Shown here piece after piece: positions 1 through 9,883 of a stretch of 64,000 nucleotides of DNA; the first letter of the stretch is position 1, and every line of letters starts with the position of its first letter. A program made the position numbers and the translations under genes. Origin of the DNA: Bradyrhizobium sp. CSS354. Its GTDB lineage: Bacteria > Pseudomonadota > Alphaproteobacteria > Rhizobiales > Xanthobacteraceae. The DNA is taken from assembly GCF_029051725.1 (NCBI RefSeq), contig NZ_JAACFU010000018.1, forward strand, positions 96,571 to 160,570, in the 5' to 3' direction. Below the pieces are notes generated by a model, which was not told the DNA's origin, ran no database searches, and saw only the letters and a program-made list of their open reading frames with translations.

Positions 1-199
1 CTTCGACGGCACTGTCGAACACCACGACCTTCACCTCAGGATCGGTCTCGATCGCCGTGACGACGTCGTCGAGAAGCGGAAGCTGCTTGGGGCCGAAGAT
101 GTTGACGGGGGGCATGTCGAAGGTGACGCGCCAATACGACGGCAGCCGACGTTCCACGCGGATTTGGTCGGTTGTGAATGTGCGTTCGGGGCGGTTCAT
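1..199 (-). CDS. Enoyl-CoA hydratase/isomerase family protein (N-terminal part only)
   Basis: The minus-strand frame starts at ATG 199 and runs off the left edge, so only about 66 residues are visible. They match the first beta-strand region of the crotonase fold: a strand ending WRVTFDMPPVNIFGP, then a helix and the strand VKVVVFDSA, which in this family leads into the oxyanion-hole loop. An AGGAA-like ribosome site precedes the ATG. The gene follows the epoxide hydrolase stop by 62 bp on the same strand, so the two probably form an operon. Substrate cannot be inferred, because the catalytic glutamates lie outside the window. Confidence 0.8.
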   Translation of the reverse strand, partial: MNRPERTFTTDQIRVERRLPSYWRVTFDMPPVNIFGPKQLPLLDDVVTAIETDPEVKVVVFDSAVE

Positions 200-261
200 G
201 ATTGCATTCCTATTTAGTGGGGGAAGAAGGGAACGCGCGGAAATGCGCGTCCTCGCAGGTC

Positions 262-1575
262 TCAGATCGACTGACGCAGCGGTCGAAAAGCGGTGCGCAT
301 TTCCGCGCAAAACAACGCAGGCTGCTCCCAGGCTGCGAAATGGCCGCCCTTGTCCAGACGGTTGTAGTGCATCAGCTTCGGATAGGCCTTCTCGGTCCAG
401 CTGCGCGGCGCCGCATAGATCTCGTCCGGGAAGACGCTGACGGCGACCGGAATCTTGATGTGCTTGGGCTCGAAGAACACCAGCTTGTTCTCCCAGTACA
501 GCCGCGCCGACGACACTGCGGTGTTGGTGAGCCAGTAGAGCGCGATGTTGTCGATCACGTCGTCCCGCGACAACCCTTCCGTCTTGCCGTCGAACACCCG
601 GGCGATCATCGCGGTGCTGCGCGCATCATGGTCGAGCATCCACGACGCGAGGCCCGCCGGCGAATCCACCAGGCCATAAAGCGTCTGCGGCCGGTTCGAC
701 ATCTCGATCGCGTAGCCGAGACCGTGCTTGTAGAAATCGTCGAGCTGATCGTAAGCGTAGCGCTCGTCGGCCGAGAGGTTCGACGGCCGCGATCCGCCGG
801 GCTGAAGCGCCTTGGCGATGTCGTCCGGAACTGTCGCGGGCATGTTGGTGTGGATGCCGAGCAGCTCCGGCGGCGCGATCACCGCCATCTGCTCCGTCAC
901 GGCATTGCCCCAATCGCCGCCTTGCGCGACATAGCGGCTATAGCCGAGCCGCTTCATCAGCACGATCCAGGCGCGCGCGACGCGCTGCGGATCCCAGCCC
1001 AATTCCGTCGGCTTGCCCGAAAAACCGTGACCCGGCAACGAGGGGATCACGAGATCGAAGGCGTCCGCCGCCGTCGCGCCGTGTGCGGTGGGGTCGGTAA
1101 GCGGGCCGACGATCTTCATCTGCTCGATGATCGAACCGGGCCAGCCATGCGTGACGATCATCGGCAGCGCATTTTCGTGACGCGAGCGAACGTGAATGAA
1201 GTGGATGTCGACGCCGTCGATCTCGGTGACGAATTGCGGCAAGGCATTCAGCCGCGCCTCCATCTTGCGCCAGTCGTAGTCGTTCTGCCAGTAACTCACG
1301 AGCTGCTGCACTGTCGTCAGCTGCACGCCCTGTGATTGATCGGCAACGATCTCACGATCCGGCCAGCGCGTCGCCGCGAGACGGCGGCGAAGTTCGAGCA
1401 GATCCTGCTCGGGCACGCTGACGTGGAACGGGCGAACCGCCCCGCTCACGCCTGCCTTCGCGGAAAGCAGCGGCAGCAGGCTCGATACGCTTGCGGCGAC
1501 CGCGGTCATCGCGGCCTGGGTCAACAGTTGACGGCGGTCTGGATTGAGAATGTCGATACGTGCTTGCGTGGTCAT
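262..1575 (-). CDS. Epoxide hydrolase, microsomal-type alpha/beta hydrolase
   Basis: 437 aa. The N-terminus carries a Tat-like signal (DRRQLLTQAAMTAVAASVSS, residues 13-32), so export is likely. Residues about 48-155 form the EHN (epoxide hydrolase N-terminal) domain, followed by an alpha/beta-hydrolase core. The oxyanion motif HGWPGS is at 143-148, the nucleophile D221 is in GGDWG, and the general-base histidine H412 is in GGHFAAWEQP. The nucleophile is Asp rather than Ser, which fits hydrolysis of epoxides to diols. First gene of an apparent operon with the enoyl-CoA hydratase. A triple CTAACR-type repeat lies about 100 bp upstream of the start (1676-1701). Substrate unknown. Confidence 0.88.
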   Translation of the reverse strand: MTTQARIDILNPDRRQLLTQAAMTAVAASVSSLLPLLSAKAGVSGAVRPFHVSVPEQDLLELRRRLAATRWPDREIVADQSQGVQLTTVQQLVSYWQNDYDWRKMEARLNALPQFVTEIDGVDIHFIHVRSRHENALPMIVTHGWPGSIIEQMKIVGPLTDPTAHGATAADAFDLVIPSLPGHGFSGKPTELGWDPQRVARAWIVLMKRLGYSRYVAQGGDWGNAVTEQMAVIAPPELLGIHTNMPATVPDDIAKALQPGGSRPSNLSADERYAYDQLDDFYKHGLGYAIEMSNRPQTLYGLVDSPAGLASWMLDHDARSTAMIARVFDGKTEGLSRDDVIDNIALYWLTNTAVSSARLYWENKLVFFEPKHIKIPVAVSVFPDEIYAAPRSWTEKAYPKLMHYNRLDKGGHFAAWEQPALFCAEMRTAFRPLRQSI

Positions 1576-1675
1576 GTTTGATCTCCCTGGCTTTGGTCGG
1601 TGACGCTGACCGAATTCGACATCAACGCCTCAGTTCGTCATGCAGAGAGATTGGCGCAGGCCCTGGCAATTTGCT

Positions 1676-1701
1676 CGTTATGGGTTGTTAGACCGCGTTA
1701 G
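1676..1701 (-). promoter_or_regulatory. Triple 10-bp-period operator-like repeat (site A)
   Basis: Plus strand reads CGTTAT-N4-TGTTAG-N4-CGTTAG, at 1676, 1686 and 1696. In the direction of the epoxide hydrolase it reads CTAACG-N4-CTAACA-N4-ATAACG. The same arrangement occurs at 3307-3332, 6452-6477 and 10111-10136. Direct repeats spaced by one helical turn are what OmpR/SARP-type winged-helix proteins bind, and such regulators are encoded nearby. Confidence 0.6.
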
Positions 1702-1808
1702 CCGTTGCGAGCCGCGATGCGCGCCGCAAAAGCAACACGGCGCGCGATGAACTCAGTCATCGCGCGCCGCGTCGGCTTGCATCAGTCGAAGAATCTGTGC
1801 TGTCCAGC

Positions 1809-2534
1809 TCAGGATGGCAGCGGCTGGCCCGCCTGCTCGCGGACGATATAATCGGCGTACCAATCGGCCCAGTTCTCATCGTGCCCGCCGGTCCGCTTTT
1901 CGTGCTCGCCATGTGCCGCCGCCGCGCGGCGCAGTGCTGCGGCCAGCGCAGCCTGCGAAGCGAATGTCGTATCGTCGGCCGCGATCCGTCCCGGCAATCG
2001 CGACGTGACCTCCTGGAACAGCCAGCCATTGCCGTCAGGATCGCTGAACGAGGCATATGACCCGTAGCTGCCGCGCTTCGGGTCAGCACCGCTCACCCGA
2101 ACGCTGCCGGAGAGATAAGGCTCGTCGGTCCCGGCGTGAACATCGCCGGCACCGTGGAATGGAGCGCTGACCTCGATGCCGCGGTCGATCAGATCCGTTC
2201 GCGCCGCCTCCAGATCGGAGACGATCAGGTACAAGCCTCGCGCCGAGCCCGGCGCTGCCGCGGTCACGTTCCTGCCGAAGATCACCGAGCAGGCCGAGCC
2301 TGGCGGCGTGAACTGGATCACGCGCCAGTCATTGCCGGAGGCAAAATCGGCGTCCAGTCGCCAACCGAGACGCGCGTAGAAGGCCTTGGCGCGGTCGACG
2401 TCGGACACGGGGATCACGATCACCTCGAGCCTCTGATCAACGCTACGCGATGTTGAAGGCTTGTTCGCAAATTTATCGGAAGACTTGTTGGAAGGCTTGG
2501 CCGCGGCGTCGCGGTCGATTTCGATAGTGGCCAT
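1809..2534 (-). CDS. VOC (glyoxalase/bleomycin-resistance) family protein
   Basis: 241 aa. After a Lys/Ser-rich N-terminal stretch of about 30 residues, the VOC fold starts at LEVIVIPVSDVDRAKAFYARL and ends near FSDPDGNGWLFQEVT (about residue 155). These are the usual first and last strands of a one-module VOC domain. The C-terminal tail contains HDENWADWYADYIVREQ, a charged helix-like segment. Metal-binding residues and substrate cannot be assigned with confidence. It lies 33 bp downstream of the histidine-kinase gene on the same strand, so co-transcription is likely. Confidence 0.8.
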   Translation of the reverse strand: MATIEIDRDAAAKPSNKSSDKFANKPSTSRSVDQRLEVIVIPVSDVDRAKAFYARLGWRLDADFASGNDWRVIQFTPPGSACSVIFGRNVTAAAPGSARGLYLIVSDLEAARTDLIDRGIEVSAPFHGAGDVHAGTDEPYLSGSVRVSGADPKRGSYGSYASFSDPDGNGWLFQEVTSRLPGRIAADDTTFASQAALAAALRRAAAAHGEHEKRTGGHDENWADWYADYIVREQAGQPLPS

Positions 2535-2567
2535 GTCGAACTCCCTGGGTTGGATCTAAGACGAGCT

Positions 2568-3239
2568 TCAAACAGCTGCGATCGGCATCACGATGGTTAC
2601 GCGCGTGCCGCCTTCTCCCGCCTCGCCCAGCAGCCGGGCGTGAATGCTGCGTGCGAGTCCTTCGAGAATCCGGCTGCCGGTGCCCTGAAGCGGCCCGGTC
2701 GCGCCGATCCCGTTGTCGGCCACCGTGCAGAACCAAGCGCCATCACGATTGGCCATCTCGATGCGGATCAGCGCATCATTCCTGTTTGGGAAGGCATGCT
2801 TGGCCGCATTCGTCACCAGCTCCGTCAGCATCAGCGCAAGCCGGTGGCATTGCGACGCCGGCAGCGTGCCGCTTTCGATCGCTGCCTCGCAGCGGATGCC
2901 CGCCGGCTCCAGCACCGCCTCGGAAATCGCTCCGCACAGGTTTTCGAAGAAGGCCGCCACCGGGATCGCCGTATGGTCGTCATTGTCGGACAGGAGTTGA
3001 TAGAGCCTGCCGAAGGCGACGATGCGCCGCTCGAGCCGGTCCGCTGCAAGCGACACGTCCCTGGTGCCTGTCCTGGTGAAATCGCGGCGCACTGACGCAC
3101 CCAGTATCGTCAGCGTGTTCTTCATCCGATGATGGGATTCCCGCAGCACCAGCTCCCAATCACGCGACTGATCGTCAAGACTGGCCACAAATTGAGATCG
3201 AACGACGTCATCATTCGGCCGAGCATTGATACCGGACAT
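2568..3239 (-). CDS. HWE/HisKA_2-type sensor histidine kinase core, no sensor domain
   Basis: 223 aa, soluble. The phosphoacceptor motif ESHHRMKNT (H36) is of the HisKA_2/HWE type. The N box is LTELVTNAAKHAF, followed by a G-box-like DNGIGATGP and a short ATP-lid. There is no transmembrane segment, PAS or receiver domain, so the input signal must come from elsewhere. Families of this type in alphaproteobacteria often act in general stress control with PhyR, but no phyR, nepR or ecfG is visible here. It heads the pair with the VOC gene. A degenerate site B repeat is 68-93 bp upstream of its start. Confidence 0.82.
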   Translation of the reverse strand: MSGINARPNDDVVRSQFVASLDDQSRDWELVLRESHHRMKNTLTILGASVRRDFTRTGTRDVSLAADRLERRIVAFGRLYQLLSDNDDHTAIPVAAFFENLCGAISEAVLEPAGIRCEAAIESGTLPASQCHRLALMLTELVTNAAKHAFPNRNDALIRIEMANRDGAWFCTVADNGIGATGPLQGTGSRILEGLARSIHARLLGEAGEGGTRVTIVMPIAAV

Positions 3240-3306
3240 CGTAGCCTCCCGTTGGAACTAGCGCCAAACTCGGAACGGATACTGGATGCAGTTCGCGCGC
3301 ATTGCT

Positions 3307-3332
3307 CGTTAGACGTTGCAAGATTCTGTTAT
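3307..3332 (-). promoter_or_regulatory. Triple 10-bp-period operator-like repeat (site B)
   Basis: Plus strand units are CGTTAG (3307), TGCAAG (3317, degenerate) and TGTTAT (3327), each 10 bp apart. Site B shares the ten bases TTGCTCGTTA with site A at its left edge. It lies between the divergent kinase gene and the winged-helix regulator gene, so it could act on either; orientation matches the kinase gene. Confidence 0.5.
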
Positions 3333-3573
3333 GATGAGGGTACGACTACCGGACTCCGAAGTGTGAGCGGGCGGTCAGCCACGCTGCCGGGGTTGTCCCG
3401 ATCGCTTCGCAAGATGCTCGCGTTTGAGTACAATTTGCGACGGATCGTCGCGCGCGAGCGGCCAATTGCCGGCACCCTCCACGCGATTTCGCCACTTTCG
3501 ACCAGTTTACTCACGGTTCCCTTCTGGTAGATCAAAGTGCAGAGTTCAGCTCTTTCACTGGAATGATTGGCCC

Positions 3574-6417
3574 GTGCCGGACACTAACGACCAGGATTCG
3601 GCCATTGCTTTCGGGCCATTCCGGCTGTTCGCAAAGACGCGGCTGCTCGAGAAGGACGGCGCCCCGGTTCACCTCGGCGGCCGCGCACTCGACATTCTCG
3701 TTTTCCTCGCCGAGCGCGCCGGCGAGGTCGTGGACAAGCGTGAGTTGATCCGGCGGGTCTGGGCCGACGTGAATGTGGACGAAGGCAGCCTGCGCTTTCA
3801 CATCACGACGCTGCGCAAGGCCTTGGGCGATCCGGGCGAAGGCTCCCGCTACGTCGTCAACGTCCCCGGGCGGGGTTATTGCTTCACGGCCGCGCTGCTC
3901 CGGGCTGCCCCTTCGGAGAACCGGACCAGCCAGCCCGTTGCTTCGCCGCGCTCGCTGCCCCCGCCGCTTTCTAAGATGATCGGGCGGGACGATGCGGTCG
4001 AGAGAATTTCCGCCGAGCTTGCCTTGCATCGCTTCGTCACGATCGTCGGCCCCGGCGGGATCGGCAAGACTTCGGTCGCACTGGCCGTGGCGCATCGCGA
4101 GCTCCAGGCTTTCGACGGCCAGGTGTGTTTTGTCGATTTCGGCGCACTCAGGGAGACCCGGCTCGTTGCGGGAACGATTGCGGCCGCGCTGGGCCTGACC
4201 ATCAATTCCGAGGACCCGATGCCGGGGTTGCTGACGTTCCTGCGCAGCCGGCGGATGCTGTTGGTCTTCGACAGTTGCGAGCACATCCTCGACGATCTCG
4301 CCCCTCTGGCGGAGCGTATCGTCCGGGAAGCAGGCGGGCTGCATATTCTCGCCACCAGCCGCGAATCCTTCCGCGCCGAAGGTGAGCGTGTCCATCGGCT
4401 GTTTCCACTGGATTGCCCGCCAGAGCGGGACGGACTCGGCATCGCCGATATCCTTGCCTATCCCGCAACTCAGCTCTTCGTGGAACGCATTGCAGAGAGC
4501 CTGAGCGAGTTCGAGCTCAGCGAAGAGGATGCGCCGCTCGTGGCCGATATCTGCCGTCGGCTGGACGGCATCGCGCTCGCGATCGAGCTCGCGGCCGGGC
4601 GTGTGAACGCCTACGGCATTGCCGGGACCGCCTCGCTGCTCGACAGCCGTTTCTCACTGCTCTGGCGCGGGCGGCGCACCGCTGTCCCGCGGCACCACAC
4701 CCTGAGTGCGGCGCTCGCCTGGAGCTATGATTTGCTGCCGGCGACCGAAAGCGCAACGCTGCGCGGATTGTCGGCGTTCGTCGGGCCGTTCACGCTGGAA
4801 GCCGCGCTTGCGGTCTCGTCCTGTCAGGGCATCGGCGAGGCAGAAGCCGCCGAGGCGATCTCCAATCTGCTTTCCAAATCGCTGATCGCGACCTCGCCTG
4901 CGGAGCGGCGGCTGCGCTATCGCCTGCTGGATACGACGCGTGCCTTCGTCGCGGAGAAGCTCGTCGAGAACGGCGAAGCTGACCGCGTCGCACGCGCCCA
5001 CGCCGAATATTTTCGCGATTTCCTGCGCGACATCGCGCTCCAATCCACGGGTATGCAGAGCGCCGGCGGCTTCCTTCCCTATGCCGACCACCTGCCCAAT
5101 GTTCGGGCCGCGCTGACCTGGAGCTTTTCAGACGGCGGGGACCGAACGATCGGCGTGGATCTGGCGGCGTCAGCGGCGCAATTCTTTCTCGAGCTGACAT
5201 TGCTGACGGAATGCTACCGCTGGACCCAGCAGGCGCTGGCGTCCCCCGATGCGAGCGCGGTGGATGGCCGCAATGAAATGATCTTGCAGGCCGCGCTCGG
5301 CGTCTCCGCGATGTTCACGCAGGGCAATACCGAAGCGGTCCGCTCGGCATTCACGCGCAGTCTCCAGCTTGCCCAGGAGCTCCAGGATCTGCACTGGCAG
5401 CTCTGGCTGCTGCGCGGATTGCACATCTACCTCACCAGGGTCGGAGATTTTCACGGAGCACTCGGAACCGGCGAACAGGGCGAGAGCGTCGCGCGGAAGC
5501 TGAACGATCCCGCCAGCACGTTGAACGTCGAGTGGATGCTGGGCGTCGCTCATCATTTGATCGGCAACCAGGAGAAGGCGGTGCAGCTCTGCGAGAGCGC
5601 GATGTTGCATAATCCCGGCTCGCAGCGGCTGAATATCGGGCATCTCGGCTATGACGACCGCATCGTCGCACTGGTGGCGCTGGCACGCGGGCTTTGGCTC
5701 ACCGGCCGGCCCGATCGTGCGATCGAGGCGTCCCGATACACCGTTCGCGAAGCCGAGCTGCTCGAGCAACCGCTCACTCTCGGTATTTCCTTGATCTGGA
5801 CCATCTACGTGTTCCTCTGGGTCGGCGACTTGGCCAATGCGGAAATCCTGATCGAGCGGCTGATCGATCATTCCGCGCGGCACTTCCTCGGGCCCTATCA
5901 CGCGGTCGGCATCGGCCAGAAGGGTGAGCTGCTGCTTCGCCGCGGCGACGTCGCCGCCGGCATCGAGCACCTCCGCCGCAGCCAGGCCACGCTGTACGCG
6001 ACGCGACACCGGATCATGACGACGGTGTTTGCGACCGCGCTCGCGGAGGGACTTGTGGTGCAGAACCTGGCCGACGAAGCCTTGCAGACCATCAATGGTG
6101 CCATCGCGGAGATCCCCGCTCATGGCGAATCCTTCGACATGCCCGAGATGCTCAGGGTCAAGGGCGATATCCTCGCCCGGTCGGGCAATGCCGCGGAGGC
6201 CGAAAGCTGTTTCCGGGACTCGCTCGATCTGTCACGCCGCCAATGCGCGCTCGGCTGGGAGCTGCGGGGGGCAATCAGTCTCGGCCGGGTCTGGCGCCAA
6301 GCCGGAAAGGCCGGAGATGCACGCGCCCTGCTCGCCCCCCTCGTTTCGCGGTACCAGGAGGGCCTCCAGACTCGTGATCTCGTCGCCGCCAGGGAGCTCC
6401 TTACGGCGCTGAATTGA
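3574..6417 (+). CDS. Winged-helix DNA-binding regulator fused to NB-type ATPase and TPR-like C-terminus
   Basis: 947 aa from GTG 3574. An upstream in-frame extension to 3424 lacks family-like sequence. Residues about 10-108 form an OmpR/CadC-type winged helix (FGPFRL...LGGRALDILVFLAERAGEVV...YVVNVPGRGYCF). A P-loop GPGGIGKT is at 159-166, with Walker-B-like MLLVFDSCEH and a downstream sensor HILATSRE. Roughly residues 500-940 look like TPR/helical repeats. The layout is that of signal-sensing regulators with a nucleotide-driven switch. A truncated paralog lies at 7270-9883. It is the most likely protein to bind the triple CTAACR sites around it (inference). Confidence 0.85.
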   Translation: MPDTNDQDSAIAFGPFRLFAKTRLLEKDGAPVHLGGRALDILVFLAERAGEVVDKRELIRRVWADVNVDEGSLRFHITTLRKALGDPGEGSRYVVNVPGRGYCFTAALLRAAPSENRTSQPVASPRSLPPPLSKMIGRDDAVERISAELALHRFVTIVGPGGIGKTSVALAVAHRELQAFDGQVCFVDFGALRETRLVAGTIAAALGLTINSEDPMPGLLTFLRSRRMLLVFDSCEHILDDLAPLAERIVREAGGLHILATSRESFRAEGERVHRLFPLDCPPERDGLGIADILAYPATQLFVERIAESLSEFELSEEDAPLVADICRRLDGIALAIELAAGRVNAYGIAGTASLLDSRFSLLWRGRRTAVPRHHTLSAALAWSYDLLPATESATLRGLSAFVGPFTLEAALAVSSCQGIGEAEAAEAISNLLSKSLIATSPAERRLRYRLLDTTRAFVAEKLVENGEADRVARAHAEYFRDFLRDIALQSTGMQSAGGFLPYADHLPNVRAALTWSFSDGGDRTIGVDLAASAAQFFLELTLLTECYRWTQQALASPDASAVDGRNEMILQAALGVSAMFTQGNTEAVRSAFTRSLQLAQELQDLHWQLWLLRGLHIYLTRVGDFHGALGTGEQGESVARKLNDPASTLNVEWMLGVAHHLIGNQEKAVQLCESAMLHNPGSQRLNIGHLGYDDRIVALVALARGLWLTGRPDRAIEASRYTVREAELLEQPLTLGISLIWTIYVFLWVGDLANAEILIERLIDHSARHFLGPYHAVGIGQKGELLLRRGDVAAGIEHLRRSQATLYATRHRIMTTVFATALAEGLVVQNLADEALQTINGAIAEIPAHGESFDMPEMLRVKGDILARSGNAAEAESCFRDSLDLSRRQCALGWELRGAISLGRVWRQAGKAGDARALLAPLVSRYQEGLQTRDLVAARELLTALN

Positions 6418-6451
6418 GAGTATCTTCAATGGGATACTGCGAGGATATCCG

Positions 6452-6477
6452 CTCGCAACTCCTAACAAATTCTAACA
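6452..6477 (+). promoter_or_regulatory. Triple 10-bp-period operator-like repeat (site C)
   Basis: Units are CTCGCA (6452, degenerate), CTAACA (6462) and CTAACA (6472), exactly 10 bp apart. The array lies 59-84 bp upstream of the hypothetical gene starting at 6536 and points toward it, the same orientation as sites A and D to their genes. Confidence 0.6.
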
Positions 6478-6535
6478 CGCCAAGCCGCATCCGCCCCGCC
6501 ATGGTGGTGGCACTTCATGGTGGATATGGCGGGAC

Positions 6536-7243
6536 ATGGCGCTTCTTGACGATGTAATTGATGCCAGCGGCGGAATGGCCCGTTGGAATAGCTTGAGCCG
6601 GTTCACGCTTCACCTCTCCGTCGCCGGAACGCTGTTCTCCAGCACCGGACATGCCAGCGAATTCAAGGACGTGACGGCGGAGGGCTCGACCCGCACGCAG
6701 TCGGTCCGCTTCACCGGCATCACCGGAGGCGAACACTCCGGCTCTTTTCAGCCGGACGCGATCACGATCGAAAGCCTCGAGGGTGAGATCCTGCGGACCT
6801 GGCGCAATCCAAGCCTCGCGTTCACCGAGGCCGGTTCGCCCACGCTGGTGGACGAACTGCATCTCGTCTTCTTCTGCGGCGTCGCGATCTGGAATTATCT
6901 GACCAATCCATTCCTGCTCGCTCATCCAGATGTCGTGGTGGAGGAACTGCCACCGTGGCAGGAGAACAACGAGTCATGGCGGCGGTTGCGGGCGCAGTTC
7001 CCGCCGGGCCTGATCACGCTCGCGCCCGAGCAGATCTTCTATTTCGACGACAACGCGTTGCAACGGCGGACCGATCACGATCTGTTCGGGATGAAGGTCG
7101 CGCATTACTCCTGGGCCCATGACAGCTTCGGCGGCATCGTGGTGCCGACGCTCCGACGCGCGCAGACGCTGCGGCCCGATGGATCCGTGGTCGCCAAACC
7201 CGTGCTGATGGACGTCGAGATCTTTGACGCCGTCTTCGAGTAG
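6536..7243 (+). CDS. Hypothetical protein between the two winged-helix ATPase regulators
   Basis: 235 aa, no signal peptide or membrane segment. I do not recognise the family. It begins MALLDDVIDASGGMARWNSL, is rich in beta-like stretches, and ends in a motif VPTLRRAQTLRPDG. The central part has an aromatic-rich region (FFCGVAIWNYLTNPF) that could line a small-molecule pocket. It sits between the intact regulator and its broken paralog and has site C at its promoter, so it is probably a target or functional partner of the regulator. Function unknown. Confidence 0.75.
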   Translation: MALLDDVIDASGGMARWNSLSRFTLHLSVAGTLFSSTGHASEFKDVTAEGSTRTQSVRFTGITGGEHSGSFQPDAITIESLEGEILRTWRNPSLAFTEAGSPTLVDELHLVFFCGVAIWNYLTNPFLLAHPDVVVEELPPWQENNESWRRLRAQFPPGLITLAPEQIFYFDDNALQRRTDHDLFGMKVAHYSWAHDSFGGIVVPTLRRAQTLRPDGSVVAKPVLMDVEIFDAVFE

Positions 7244-7269
7244 CGGCACGCGCGATTCGCTTCGACTGT

Positions 7270-9883
7270 TCAGGCCGCCGGCTCGTTCAGCACGCGCCGT
7301 GCCGCCTTGAGATCGGCGGTCTCGAATCCTTCCGAGAACCGGGCATAGGTTTGGGCGAGCTGTTCGAGCGGATTTTTCAGACCTTGCCGGACACGAAGGC
7401 GCGCCAGCGACATCTCGGCTCGCAGCCGCCAGGATAACGCGCCCTGCTGTTCGGCGAGCGAGATCGAGGCGACAAGATCCGCCTCGGCCGCGTCGAGACT
7501 GCCGTTATGCGCCTCCAGCTCTCCGCGCAGACGGAGCAGCTCGGGCATGTCGAAGGCGCCGCCTTCCTGCTCGACCCCCAGAATGGTTTCGTGAAGAACC
7601 TGAATGCCCTCCGTCAATTGTCCCAAGTTGACCAGGCCCCGAGACAGATCCGCGGCGAACGCCGAGGCGTAGAGTTCGTAGCGATCGGCGTGCAGGCGTG
7701 GAAGCGCGCTCCGCATCAGCTCGACGCCGCCGGCGACCTCGCCTCGAGCGATCATGCTCTGCGCCCGAAAACCCACCGCGACGGCTTCGTAGGGCACGAG
7801 TCCGTGCATGCTCGCATGCGCGGCCAGGCGATCGGTCATGGCCTCGACTGACGACCAGTCGCCGAGCCAGCCGAACACCGAAGCGGACCAGCATAATGCG
7901 ATACAATGCATAACTACGTCATGCGGCGCTGAAGCGCCGACGAGCGGCCGGATGCATTCAAGCGCGCGATCGGGAAAACCGCGCAGCCACAGCACGCGTG
8001 CGAGCGGAATCTGCGGAGTGCGTGAATAGGCGAAATGCCCGGGTTGGGTCCCGCGGAGCGCAGCGTCGTCGCGCAGGCCCTGGTCGAGATGGGCTTGCGC
8101 CTCGGCCTGGTCTCCGGCGAGGTGATATGACACGCCGAGCAGCGCTTTGCTCCCGGCGATGCCCGCGGTATCGCCGATGACGCGGGCAATCCGCTCGGCG
8201 TAAAGCGCAGTCGGCACCAGATGCCGATAGCGACCGGTTCGGCGATAGAACATGTTGAGCCGGGACAACAGCCTGAATGTGTTGGCGTGATCGGAAAGCG
8301 CTTCCGCTATTTCCAGCCCGCGCCTGAGCGCCGCTTCCGCCTGCTCGCTGTTGCGCTCGGTGAACATGAAGGCGTGACCGAGCGTCGACTGAAGTTCGAG
8401 CTCCCATGCGCCACCCCGGTCGGCCTCGTCGAGCATTGCGAGTGCGCGATCGGACCAGATGCGCGCCTCGTTCAGCAAATTGAGTTCGACGAACAGCCTT
8501 GTGCAGCTGCCGGCGAGCGGCACGCGCAAGCCGGCGCCTTCGTCGTTGGCATAAACCCATTGCAGTGCAGCGCGGGCATCGGCGAGCAGGCTCGCGCGTT
8601 CCGGCAAACGTGACGCATGATCGCTGCCCTCCTTATCCTTCATGCCCACTTCGAGCGTGCATTGAACATAGAGAGCGTGACGGTGCGCTATCTCGGCCAG
8701 CTGTCCGCCGTCGGCCAGTTTCTGCAGGGCATAGGCACGCGTTGCGTCGAGCAGGCGATAGCGCCGCGATGCGCCGTCCGGCTGGGCGGAAACCAGTGAC
8801 TTCACCACGAGTTGCTCCAGCGCCTCGACGGCGCGATCCTCCGGCATCTCCGCGCCGGCCGCGACCGCTATCGCGCCCTTCAACGTGAAGTGACCTGCGA
8901 AGATGGCGAGGCGCTGAAATACGATCCGCTCGTTCTCGCCGATCAGACCGAAACTCCAGTCGAGCGTAGCGCCGAGCGTCTGCTGCCGTGGCGGCGCCGT
9001 TCGCCGCCCGCGCCATTCGAGCTGTAGCCGATTGTCGAGCAGCGCCGCGGCTGGTTGCGAGGATGACGATGCCGGGCGCCTCCCGGTAGATGTTTTCTGC
9101 AAGGCGCGCGACCTCCTCGATGACGTGCTCGCAGCTGTCGAGCACGAGAAGCAGCCGGCGGCCACGCAGGAAATTGACGATGCTGGCCGAGGGGTCGTCG
9201 TGGTGTACGACGAGGCCCAACGCGGCGGCGACCGTGCTCGCGACCAGGGCCGCGTCCTTGAGCGGACCGAATTCGAGAAAATGGACGTTGCCGTCGAAGC
9301 TATCGCACATCTCGTGCGCGAGCGCGGTCGCAACGGTGGTCTTGCCGATGCCGCCCGGCCCTCGCAGCGTGACGAAGCGATCGCGGAGCAAGCGGGCCGC
9401 CAACTCGGCCACGGCGTCATCGCGCCCGACCATCCGGTCCAATCGGCGCGGCAGCGACGGTGGCGGCGCGGCGCTTCCAGGCGCACGCGACGCCGGCGCA
9501 GGCAACTCCGCGCGCTCGCCACGCCGCACGGGCGCGACGAAGCAATAGCCCCGCCCCGGAATGGTGGTGATGTAACGTGCACCATCCTTTCCGTCGCCGA
9601 GCACCTTGCGCAGCTCCGCGACATGGACGCGCAGGCTGATCTCCTCCACGGAAAGTCCAGACCACGCATAGCCGAGAATTTCGTCCTTCGGGACCACTTC
9701 GCCGGCGCGACTGACCAGCAGGCGCAAGATATCCGTCGCGCGGCTGCCGAGCCTGACCGGCAAGCCATCCTTCTCCAGCAGCCGCGACCGAAGCGAAAAG
9801 GGCCCGAACGCGACGGCATCGAAAGCTGGGATCGTCGCGGCGTTGCTGCCGCGGGGACCGTGTCCGGTCGAGAGCTCGGTCAC
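7270..9883 (-). pseudogene. Winged-helix/NB-ATPase regulator paralog broken by an internal deletion and frameshift
   Basis: From GTG 9883 one frame encodes a winged helix (FGPFSLRSRLLEKDG...TTIPGRGYCF), the P-loop GPGGIGKTT and the stretch ending IVILATSR. Continuity is then lost near 9041-9052. The rest (starting ALLDNRLQLEWRGRRT, through the helical-repeat C-terminus to 7270) is in another frame. Aligned to the intact paralog at 3574-6417, about 90 codons between ATSRE and the LLDSR motif are missing, and the missing length is not a multiple of three. Both halves are otherwise well kept, so the event looks recent. A sequencing or assembly artefact is possible but would have to remove about 270 bp. 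Confidence 0.82.

Noticed and set aside
202..1335. Long plus-strand open frame antisense to the epoxide hydrolase
   Set aside because: Arg/His/Leu-rich shadow with no family resemblance; the minus strand carries a complete epoxide hydrolase.
6418..6440. Inverted repeat AGTATC/GATACT after the intact regulator gene
   Set aside because: Six-base stem only, no T-run; weak, and site C starts soon after.
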